29,197 bases of DNA. It comes from CAZJRB01 sp964547995 (GTDB taxonomy: Bacteria > Planctomycetota > Planctomycetia > Pirellulales > Thermoguttaceae). Position 1 is the first letter of the stretch. Each line of letters begins with the position of its first letter. Where the stretch lies: NCBI GenBank assembly GCA_964547995.1, contig CAZJRB010000097.1, positions 1-29,197 of the forward strand, in the 5' to 3' direction. The notes under the pieces were generated by a model. That model was not told the origin of the DNA and did not search any database. It saw only the letters and a list, made by a program, of their open reading frames with translations. This document shows positions 1 to 6,930 of this stretch, one piece after another. A program made the translations under genes and the position numbers.

Positions 1-39
1 GCCGGGTGCTCGTGCTGCCCGTCTGCGGCGCGCGGGTGC

Positions 40-108
40 CACTGCTGGCTTGCCCGGCAGTGCCTCAAGGTCGCTCGAACAACACTGCTGGACGAGCCAG
101 CAGTGCCA
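40..108. repeat. Palindromic repeat pair, CACTGCTGG family
   Basis: Two related hairpins stand side by side. The second is perfect: CACTGCTGG at 83-91 pairs with CCAGCAGTG at 97-105 around a five-base loop. The first (about 40-64) has the same left half, with an imperfect right half ending GGCAGTGCC. No coding role is seen. It resembles the short palindromic repeats found elsewhere in this window in architecture but not in sequence. Confidence 0.7.
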
Positions 109-110
109 CC

Positions 111-275
111 CGCCGCACTTGGTACAAACGTAAGAAGGAACCGAGCTTTACGGACATGCTAACGACACTGCGACGTGTTACGTGGGAAGATGAATTCTCG
201 CGAGTGCTGCGGAAAAGCACACTATGGAAGAAAAAGCTGACGCTGCTGACCTACCTCGCGACGCTTGCAGGATAG
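111..275 (+). pseudogene. Probable transposase C-terminal remnant
   Basis: An open stretch directly after the palindromic repeat reads RRTWYKRKKEPSFTDMLTTL and continues to a stop at 273-275. The pattern of Trp-Tyr, basic residues, F-T/S-D-M-L and then LRR resembles the C-terminal tail of transposases common in planctomycete genomes; this is recognition from memory, not a search. No start codon, ribosome binding site or catalytic domain precedes it, because the upstream frame is the palindromic repeat itself. I read it as a decayed fragment. It could also be a chance open frame. The following 276-620 shows nothing I can identify. Confidence 0.35.
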
Positions 276-622
276 CCCTTGGCCCGCCGCAAACGACCGC
301 GTGAAATGTGCAAAACCCGAACTTAGGCAGAACTGTTGTTTCCAGCGATGGTGGGAATTTGAAGAACTCACGTATCGCGTACAATGGCCACCAACGGGTG
401 GAAAGGCATGCGAGACCGTGCGACGTAGTGCGAAAGAAATGAGCATCTACTCAAAAAGTGGCATAACCCCATAACACTTTACAGGCTCATGCCTCCACCT
501 GATCGAGTGGGGCGACCGGCCGGACCCTTCACAGACAGGCTCCGCCCGGCTGCCTTCTTCGGTAACAAGCCGCTCGCCGCATCGGGTTTCTGGATACGAT
601 ATTGTGGAAAAACAGCGAAAAC

Positions 623-652
623 TTGACAGCAGGAATAGTGCTTTGATACCAT
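623..652 (+). promoter_or_regulatory. Candidate sigma70-type promoter for the MoxR operon
   Basis: A perfect TTGACA box at 623-628 is followed after 18 bases by TACCAT (647-652), preceded by TG one base upstream, so it looks like an extended -10. It lies about 100 bases before the MoxR start codon, at the head of the collinear run, in a locally AT-rich patch. Planctomycete promoter consensus is poorly defined, so this is suggestive only. Confidence 0.45.
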
Positions 653-752
653 AATGCTGTTTTGCTACCCACCTGAAACGTATCCCCCACCAATCCTACC
701 AAACCGTATCACACCTGCTTCCTTCAACCAGATTGGAATTGAGGTTCAACAA

Positions 753-1808
753 ATGAACGAGACCAAAGCGGAGGAGAACGCCAAGTTGCAAGCGGACGAT
801 GTGCAAGCGGTCGAGAAGCTGGCCGCCGGACGCGATCGGATGATGGCCGAACTGCGAAAGGCCATCGTCGGGATGGACCGCGTGATCGACGAAGTAATGA
901 TCGCGATCTTCTCGCGGGGCCACGGTCTGCTGGAGGGCGTACCGGGGCTGGCCAAGACGTTGCTTGTCAGCTCGCTGGCAAAGTGCCTGTCGCTGAAGTT
1001 TCGGCGCATCCAGTTCACGCCCGACTTGATGCCGTCGGATATCACCGGAACGGAACTTTTGCAGGACGATCCGGAGACGGGCAAGCGGCGGTTTATATTC
1101 TCGAAGGGGCCGATCTTCTCGAACATCATCCTTGCCGACGAAATCAACCGGACTCCGCCTAAGACCCAGGCCGCCCTGCTCGAGGCGATGCAGGAGCACA
1201 TGGTTTCGGCAGGCGGAGAAGACTTTTATCTCGATGAGCCGTTCTTTGTGTTGGCTACGCAAAACCCGCTCGAACAAGAGGGCACCTACCCCTTGCCCGA
1301 AGCACAGCTTGACCGCTTCATGTTCAAGGTCCTGGTCGATTATCCCAGCGCGAAGGAAGAGATTGAGATCATGCAGTCGGTGACGACTCGAATGGAGCCG
1401 GAACTGAGCGAGATTCTTTCGGGCGAGGAGATTCTCTCGCTCCAGGAGCTGGTCCGCCGGGTGCCGGTGGCCGACCACATCTATCAGTACGTCGCCAGGC
1501 TGGTGCGTTCAACGCGTCCTGGCGGACCGGATACGCCCGGTTTCATCAACGACTGGGTTTCCTGGGGCGCCGGGCCGCGGGCGTGCCTGTATCTGATCAT
1601 CGGCGGCAAGGCCCGCGCAATCCTGCGGGGACGGTTCAACGTGGCGGTAGAAGACGTCCAGGCAATCGCCTTGCCGGTCATGCGGCACCGGATGGGATTG
1701 AACTTCGCGGCCCAGTCGGAAGGCATCGATTCCGACGAGATCGTCCGGCGGATGCTTGAAGCGGTGCCGGCCGATGAGAAACTCTACGACGGTAAGGCAG
1801 CCGGTTAG
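753..1808 (+). CDS. MoxR-family AAA+ ATPase
   Basis: A 351-residue cytosolic AAA+ ATPase of the MoxR family, which acts as a chaperone-like remodeller together with vWA-domain partners. Walker A is GVPGLAKT (residues 62-69). Walker B is LADEIN (127-132), followed by the family-typical RTPPKTQAALLEAMQE. The sensor-1 segment is ATQNPLEQEGTYPLPEAQLDRF, typical of MoxR. The ATG at 753 is chosen over an in-frame ATG at 654 because GAGG (741-744) lies eight bases upstream and MoxR homologues begin near this point; the extra 33 residues have no family resemblance. It is the first gene of the operon. A palindromic element and the DUF58 gene follow. Family assignment is secure; the client is unknown. 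Confidence 0.95.
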   Translation: MNETKAEENAKLQADDVQAVEKLAAGRDRMMAELRKAIVGMDRVIDEVMIAIFSRGHGLLEGVPGLAKTLLVSSLAKCLSLKFRRIQFTPDLMPSDITGTELLQDDPETGKRRFIFSKGPIFSNIILADEINRTPPKTQAALLEAMQEHMVSAGGEDFYLDEPFFVLATQNPLEQEGTYPLPEAQLDRFMFKVLVDYPSAKEEIEIMQSVTTRMEPELSEILSGEEILSLQELVRRVPVADHIYQYVARLVRSTRPGGPDTPGFINDWVSWGAGPRACLYLIIGGKARAILRGRFNVAVEDVQAIALPVMRHRMGLNFAAQSEGIDSDEIVRRMLEAVPADEKLYDGKAAG

Positions 1809-1830
1809 GGGGTACTCGATCAATTATTGT

Positions 1831-1894
1831 CGTAGCTACGCTCGCCAGAGCGTGGAACGGCAGCGGAAATCGCGATCTGGCGACCGTAGCCACG
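1831..1894. repeat. BIME-like palindromic element, GTAGCTACG family
   Basis: The left arm at 1831-1855 starts CGTAG and contains the hairpin ACGCTC-GCCA-GAGCGT. A degenerate inverted arm lies at 1873-1894 (19 of 22 positions match the reverse complement of the left arm). The element fills most of the gap between the MoxR and DUF58 genes, and its right end abuts the DUF58 ribosome binding site (GGGAGG, 1894-1899). Confidence 0.65.
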
Positions 1895-1905
1895 GGAGGC
1901 CCAAC

Positions 1906-2826
1906 ATGGCCACAACCGATACGCAGAGGCAAAACTCCAGGTACCTCGATCCGGAGATCCTCTCGCAGATCGGCCCGCTCGATGTGGTGGCAAGACAAGT
2001 GGTCGAGGGCATCCGCATCGGTATGCACCGCAGCCCGTTGCGCGGCATCAGCACCGAGTTCACCTCGCACCGCCAGTACGCCCCGGGCGACGAGGTCCGG
2101 CACGTCGACTGGAAAGTGTACGGCCGCACGCACCGCTACTACGTGAAACTGTTCGAGGCGGAAACCAACTTCGTGGCCAACCTGTTGCTCGATGCCAGTG
2201 CATCGATGAATTACGCTTCCGGTAAAATATCGAAGCTGGAATACGCCAAGTACATGGCCGCCAGCATCGCGTATCTGATCGTCGACCAGCGTGATTCGGT
2301 CGGCATGGGGGTGTTCGACGCCGAGCTTCGGCAGTACGTCGAGCCGAAGAGCACGTTCGGAATCTTAAGCGACATCTCCCGCGAGATGGAGAACGCCGAC
2401 CCCCAACCGCGTACGAACATTGCAGCACTGCTCCATGAATTTGCCGTCCGGATGAGCCGCCGCGGCGTGGTGATGCTCTTTTCGGACCTCTTGGACAACA
2501 CCGGCGAGTTCCTCCGGGGGATCGGCCATCTGCGCTTCCGGGGACACAACGTCACGGTATTCCACATTCTCGACCCGTACGAGTTGGAGTTCCCGCTGCA
2601 AGGCGTATGGCGATTCGAAGGCCTGGAGAACGAGGGCGAACTGATAACGCAACCCGCCAGAATTCGCGACAGTTACCTGAAGGAGCTAGAGTCGTTTGTC
2701 AGCGAGGTCCGTGGCGCGTGTTTGAACAACCAGGCCGACTATGTATTGGTGAACACGGCCGAGCCGATCGAATCGGTGCTTTCAAGTTACCTGTTACAGC
2801 GGACGGCAGCAGCGAAGATGAGGTAA
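1906..2826 (+). CDS. DUF58 domain protein (vWA-like)
   Basis: A 306-residue DUF58 protein, the usual partner encoded next to MoxR ATPases. The hallmark segment YAPGDEVRHVDWKVYGRT is present (GDEVRHVDWK at residues 61-70). A vWA-type fold follows with a metal-site motif D96-A-S98-A-S100. No signal peptide or membrane segment is visible, so it is probably cytosolic like MoxR. The ATG at 1906 is preceded by GGGAGG six bases upstream; the frame is open to 1756, but that extension runs through the end of the MoxR gene and a palindromic repeat. Family members are thought to bind metal and to act with MoxR. The precise role here is unknown. Confidence 0.93.
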   Translation: MATTDTQRQNSRYLDPEILSQIGPLDVVARQVVEGIRIGMHRSPLRGISTEFTSHRQYAPGDEVRHVDWKVYGRTHRYYVKLFEAETNFVANLLLDASASMNYASGKISKLEYAKYMAASIAYLIVDQRDSVGMGVFDAELRQYVEPKSTFGILSDISREMENADPQPRTNIAALLHEFAVRMSRRGVVMLFSDLLDNTGEFLRGIGHLRFRGHNVTVFHILDPYELEFPLQGVWRFEGLENEGELITQPARIRDSYLKELESFVSEVRGACLNNQADYVLVNTAEPIESVLSSYLLQRTAAAKMR

Positions 2827-2835
2827 TGGGAGTCC

Positions 2836-2849
2836 AGCCGCTTGCGGCT
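2836..2849. repeat. Short perfect hairpin between DUF58 and next gene
   Basis: AGCCGC, TT, GCGGCT forms a perfect hairpin nine bases after the DUF58 stop codon. There is no T-tract after it, so it is not a canonical terminator, and the next operon gene follows at once. It may be mRNA-stabilising or a remnant of the palindromic repeats seen elsewhere. Confidence 0.4.
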
Positions 2850-2880
2850 TCGCACGAACAGCAGGCGCCAACCCGACAAA

Positions 2881-4506
2881 ATGGTCCGCAACAAAGCAAT
2901 CATGGGCGGATGCGGTTTCCTGCTGCTGGTTTGCGCACTTGGAGCTGCTGCCGACGACATCGTGATTGCCGACTTCGAAGAAGGACAAGGCGTCCCGCGA
3001 GGTTGGAAGCATGAGGGAACGGCGTTTTCCTCACCGATCCGCAAGGGACGTCATGGGCGGGTGAAGGTGATCGGCTTCCGGGGAGAATCACTGCTGAGCA
3101 GTCTTTCCTGGGAGGGTGACGACGGCGGGACCGGCCGTGCCCTGTCGCCCGAGTTCGTGATCGAGCGCAAGTACATCCGCTTCCTTGTTTCGGGCGGCGA
3201 TTATCCCGGGCGGACGTGCGTCAATCTCCTGGTGGAAGGCAAGGTGGTCCGATCCGTTGCCGGGCACAATGCCATGAACCTGGAGCCCGTCGCTTTCGAC
3301 GTCTCCTCTCTGAGCGGAAAGACGGCGCAAATCGAGATCGTCGATGAAGAGCGGCGGCCGTGGGGTCACATCAGCGTCGACCAGATCGTTCAAACCAACA
3401 CGGCCGGTACGTCGAAAATCATCCGGACCGGCAATTCCGCTTCCGGCGGCACTGTGCAGACCCGGGAAGGCCGCATCGAGGGCGACATTCAACTTCGCGA
3501 CGGGGTCTTGCGGGTCGACGGCAAGCCGGCGCCGCTGGAAACGGTTCATTTTGTCGTGATGCCGGCCCGCAGCCCGCATAAGCCCCAGCCGCACGCCGTG
3601 CGAATGGCGGGCGGCGAGGTCTGGCGGACGCGGATCGAAGGCTTCTCGAACGGCAAACTGAGCGTGGTCGGGGGGCTGTGCGATAAGCGGATCATTGATG
3701 TTGCGTCGGTGGCTGCGATTGATTTCTCGCCCGGGACGAAGCTCCGTTCCCCGGCCAGGCCCGGCACTCTGTACCGGACCGAAGGGCGGCCGATTCCAGG
3801 CAAGCTGGTCTGGATCAAGGAGAATGACATTGCCATAGACTGCCCGCTCGGCATTCTGCCGCTACCGCGCACCGGGTTGGTCCGTTATATCTTTCCCAAC
3901 CGCGGCACGAACGATCAACAAGGCGAGTTGGACGAAATCGGGCTTCGCGACGGGAGCGTTCTCCGGGGAAATCTGCGGCTCGACGAGCAGAACGTCGTGT
4001 TGGAGCACCCGACTCTCACGGAAGTTTCGCTTCCATGGGACGACGTCCGTTACCTGGTCCGGGGCAATCGCGAGATTACTTGGCTGACAGACCTCGAGTG
4101 TATACGGATCGACTTGCTCGGACCGCTGGCGCCTCCAGCGGCGCCGCGGCCGGTCGATCTCCGGCGGACCGACACCGGTTTTCTTTCGTCCGTGCAGGTG
4201 AAACCGCGCACGGTGGCCCGCTACAGACTGCCCACCAGGCGAACCGGCCGTCCGCGCATGTTCCGTACGGTCCTGGCGTCGGCCGACGGTTGCCTGGGCG
4301 ACATGACCGTCAGCCTCGAGGTCTCCGGTCAATCGATTTTCAAACGCAAACTCCTTCCAACCGATCCGCCGCAGAACCTATCGCTCCCGTTGCCCGACGG
4401 CGACGAGTTGCAGTTGTGCGTCGATTTCGGCGAAAGACTGGCATTTCCGTGCGGTGTGGATTTCCTGGATGCGCATATCATGGTACCGCCCTCGGAGAAG
4501 TTATGA
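2881..4506 (+). CDS. Secreted levanase-module / NPCBM-like protein
   Basis: A 541-residue exported protein. An N-terminal signal peptide has core GFLLLVCALG and probable cleavage after GAAA (residue 24). Residues about 27-168 resemble the beta-sandwich found at the N-terminus of planctomycete GH32 levanase-like proteins (IVIADFE, FVIERKYIRFLVSGG, NLLVEGKVVRS, WGHISVDQIVQ), but no glycosidase domain follows. Residues about 190-420 hold repeated small beta modules of the form LRDGSVLRGNLRL. The last ~100 residues (FRTVLASADGCLGDMTVSLE, LCVDFGE, CGVDFLDAHI) look like an NPCBM-type carbohydrate-binding module. The start is uncertain: ATG 2881 has only a weak upstream AGG, and ATG 2902 would still give a signal peptide. 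It sits inside the MoxR/vWA operon, which suggests a surface or periplasmic binding partner. Domain calls are by pattern memory. Confidence 0.75.
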   Translation: MVRNKAIMGGCGFLLLVCALGAAADDIVIADFEEGQGVPRGWKHEGTAFSSPIRKGRHGRVKVIGFRGESLLSSLSWEGDDGGTGRALSPEFVIERKYIRFLVSGGDYPGRTCVNLLVEGKVVRSVAGHNAMNLEPVAFDVSSLSGKTAQIEIVDEERRPWGHISVDQIVQTNTAGTSKIIRTGNSASGGTVQTREGRIEGDIQLRDGVLRVDGKPAPLETVHFVVMPARSPHKPQPHAVRMAGGEVWRTRIEGFSNGKLSVVGGLCDKRIIDVASVAAIDFSPGTKLRSPARPGTLYRTEGRPIPGKLVWIKENDIAIDCPLGILPLPRTGLVRYIFPNRGTNDQQGELDEIGLRDGSVLRGNLRLDEQNVVLEHPTLTEVSLPWDDVRYLVRGNREITWLTDLECIRIDLLGPLAPPAAPRPVDLRRTDTGFLSSVQVKPRTVARYRLPTRRTGRPRMFRTVLASADGCLGDMTVSLEVSGQSIFKRKLLPTDPPQNLSLPLPDGDELQLCVDFGERLAFPCGVDFLDAHIMVPPSEKL

Positions 4507-4532
4507 TTTTAGGGTTCCAATATCAACAGCCT

Positions 4533-4617
4533 GTAGGGAACGCCCTCCGTGGCGTTCCGGGAAGCGGCAAAGAACACGTTCCCCACGTCTCGGAACGCCA
4601 CGGAGGGCGTTCCCTAC
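4533..4617. repeat. 85-bp BIME-like element, copy 1
   Basis: Two perfect 26-base inverted arms (4533-4558 and 4592-4617) flank a 33-base linker (4559-4591). Each arm starts GTAG at its outer end and is itself a hairpin (GGAACGCC-CTCCGT-GGCGTTCC). The element lies between the levanase-module gene and the BatA-like gene. The flanks (CCAATATCAAC at left, ATCAC at right) recur around copy 2 at 11570-11654, but the linker there is the reverse complement. Confidence 0.9.
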
Positions 4618-4666
4618 AAGAAATCACGGCCGCGGAGTTGGCTATGGAGCGGGAGGTGAATAAACG

Positions 4667-6907
4667 GTGAGTTTTCTGAATTCGATTGCCCTGTGGGGAG
4701 GATTGGCGGCCGCCGGGGTGGCGGTGCCGATCATTATCCATCTACTCCACCAGAAATACCGGCGGCGAACCGATTGGGCGGCCATGGAACTCCTGCGGAA
4801 GGCCATGATTATCCGTTCCGGCCAGGTCCGGTTGGAAGACTACCTGCTGCTGGTGCTGCGATGTCTGGTCTTGGTCCTGGTGGCGTTTGCCCTGGTTCGG
4901 CCGACGCTGCGAAACTGGGGGACCGCGTTGTTCGGCGAGCAAAGCGTCGGCATGGTCGTCGCCGTCGACGCTTCGTACAGCATGGCACACGGAAAACACG
5001 CCAAGCGGTTCGACCGGGCTACGAACCGGGCGCTCGAGATCCTCTCGACGTCGCGGGTCGGCGATCCTGCCACGGTCATGCTGATGGGCGATCGCCCCCG
5101 GATGTTGCTGCGTGCGACCGGCTACGACCCGCAGCGTTTTCGCGATGCAATTGAAGAGACCGAGGCGTTGCCGCAGCGGCTGAACCTGGAACGGTGCCTG
5201 GCCGAGGCGGCCGAACTCGTTGAGGAACTCAAAACACCCGTCCGCGAATGCTACCTGGTGACCGACGCCCAGGCGACCGATTGGGAGTCGCTTTCCGACG
5301 AGGCGAAGGCTTCGCTTACGCGTATTGCCGATACCGCCTCGTTGTTCCTGGTGCCTGTCGGGGCCGACGGGGAAGAGAACCTTGCCGTGACGCGTTTCGA
5401 GTATGCGTCCGGCTCGCTGGTTCCATCGGGCATGGCCCGCTTCACGGCCGAAGTCCGGAACCACGGCCGGATGACGCACGAAGGCGGCGAGGCAACGTTC
5501 CACGTCGACGGCCAGGCGATCACCCGGCAATCGCTCGGCACCATCGAACCGGGCGAAGCCAGGCCCGTTTCCTTTTTCACTTCGTTCGACAAGGGCGGCG
5601 ACGCAAGACTCGACGTCAGCCTGAACCCCGATCAACTCAAGTGGGACAACCGGCGCCATACCGTTGTCAACGTCCGCCCGCGAATCCGCGTGCTGTGCGT
5701 CGACGGGGAACCGCCCTCGGGCGGAAATCCCAGCGAGACGTTCTATCTGGTCAAGGCATTGCGGCTGAAACAACTCGGCCAGCACGCCACCATGGTCGTG
5801 GTCCGTACCGACTGGCAGGACATAGACACCGAGAATTTTGCCGACTTCGATGTGATCGTGCTGGCCAACGTGCCTCGGATCGAAGAGGACACGGCAAAAC
5901 GTTTGTCCCGATTCGTAAATCGCGGCGGCGGGCTGGTGGTCTTTGCCGGCGGCTGGATCGACACCGAAGCGTACAACACCCATCTGCAACACAACGGAAG
6001 CAAGCTGCTGCCCGGCGAATTGCTTGAAGCTGTATCTGCGGACAGCGGACCGGCGGACGGCGGACCGGCGGCCACTGCCGATGACGATTCTCCGCAGGGG
6101 TGGCGCCTGGGGCCAATCCGCTCGGATCATATCCTGGCCGCCACTGCCCGCGCGGTTCCCGAGCAGCAACTCGCGACCGCGCGGTTCAACCGCGTGATAA
6201 AGGTCCGTCCCGATGCCGATGCAGTGTCTATCCTCTCGCTTTCGGATGAGACGCTCCCGTTGCTATTGGAGAAGCGGATCGGCCGGGGATCGGTGTTGAT
6301 GGTCACCACGTCGGCCGATCGCCAGTGGAGCGATTTCGCCATCCATCCTCTTTATCCGATGTTGCTTCAGCAGGCGGTTACCCATCTGACCAGCCGTCCG
6401 GGCGAGCGGGAGTTTGCCGTCGGAGAACCGGGATACGTGGCCGTAACCGGCCAGAAAGCCGGGGCGCGGGCGACGCTGAAGACCCCCGAAGGAGACGGCC
6501 GCCCGGTGAAGCTGTCGATGCTCGATACGGGGGACGTGATTTGTCCGATCGAAACGGAACTACCCGGCACTTATGACGTGGTATCGAGCGAGGAGTCTGT
6601 TTCGTCCGTGGCCGTGAACGTCAATCCGATCGAAGCGGACGTGAAGGTCATGGCGCCGGCGGCCCTTCTCGAAAAGCTGGGGGGCCTGTCTACAGAAGTG
6701 ATCCCCGACGACGCGAATCTGGCGGCCGTTATCAAAGAGAGCCGTGAGGGCAAGGAGATTTCAAGGACGTTGCTGATCCTGGCCGTGCTGGTCTTCCTCT
6801 TGCAGGGATACCTGGCCAGGCGGTTCACGCGGCGTACGAGCGGCGCCCAGACCGACGTAATGCAGATGGTGCACCGGCAGACGGTCGCCGCGGCGAGAAG
6901 AACGTAA
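4667..6907 (+). CDS. BatA-like membrane-anchored vWA protein
   Basis: A 746-residue membrane protein of the BatA / aerotolerance-related type. The N-terminus has two transmembrane helices (IALWGGLAAAGVAVPIIIHLL and YLLLVLRCLVLVLVAFALV) separated by a short basic loop, as in the BatA N-terminal domain. A vWA domain follows with MIDAS motif D101-A-S103-Y-S105. After a beta-rich segment comes a glutamine-amidotransferase-like fold (VIVLANVPRIEED, FVNRGGGLVVFAGGW), without an obvious catalytic Cys. A C-terminal helix (LLILAVLVFLLQGYLA) precedes a basic tail. The start is GTG at 4667 with a strong GGGAGGTGA at 4650-4658. vWA proteins of this class are taken to be membrane partners of MoxR; the periplasmic part probably senses or binds the client. 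Confidence 0.88.
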   Translation: MSFLNSIALWGGLAAAGVAVPIIIHLLHQKYRRRTDWAAMELLRKAMIIRSGQVRLEDYLLLVLRCLVLVLVAFALVRPTLRNWGTALFGEQSVGMVVAVDASYSMAHGKHAKRFDRATNRALEILSTSRVGDPATVMLMGDRPRMLLRATGYDPQRFRDAIEETEALPQRLNLERCLAEAAELVEELKTPVRECYLVTDAQATDWESLSDEAKASLTRIADTASLFLVPVGADGEENLAVTRFEYASGSLVPSGMARFTAEVRNHGRMTHEGGEATFHVDGQAITRQSLGTIEPGEARPVSFFTSFDKGGDARLDVSLNPDQLKWDNRRHTVVNVRPRIRVLCVDGEPPSGGNPSETFYLVKALRLKQLGQHATMVVVRTDWQDIDTENFADFDVIVLANVPRIEEDTAKRLSRFVNRGGGLVVFAGGWIDTEAYNTHLQHNGSKLLPGELLEAVSADSGPADGGPAATADDDSPQGWRLGPIRSDHILAATARAVPEQQLATARFNRVIKVRPDADAVSILSLSDETLPLLLEKRIGRGSVLMVTTSADRQWSDFAIHPLYPMLLQQAVTHLTSRPGEREFAVGEPGYVAVTGQKAGARATLKTPEGDGRPVKLSMLDTGDVICPIETELPGTYDVVSSEESVSSVAVNVNPIEADVKVMAPAALLEKLGGLSTEVIPDDANLAAVIKESREGKEISRTLLILAVLVFLLQGYLARRFTRRTSGAQTDVMQMVHRQTVAAARRT

Positions 6908-6930
6908 TCGAAAGGCAGAAGGACCGGTTG

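Noticed and set aside
265..474. A 69-codon open frame rich in Trp and Cys.
   Set aside because: No ribosome site and no recognisable motif; it overlaps the transposase-like remnant in another frame.
4742..6169. Long antisense open frame of 475 codons opposite the BatA-like gene, with similar ones at 6571-8172, 14445-16082, 22486-24519 and 27823-29178.
   Set aside because: All lie opposite strongly supported proteins, have low-complexity Arg/Gly/His-rich translations and no ribosome sites. They follow from high GC at third codon positions.
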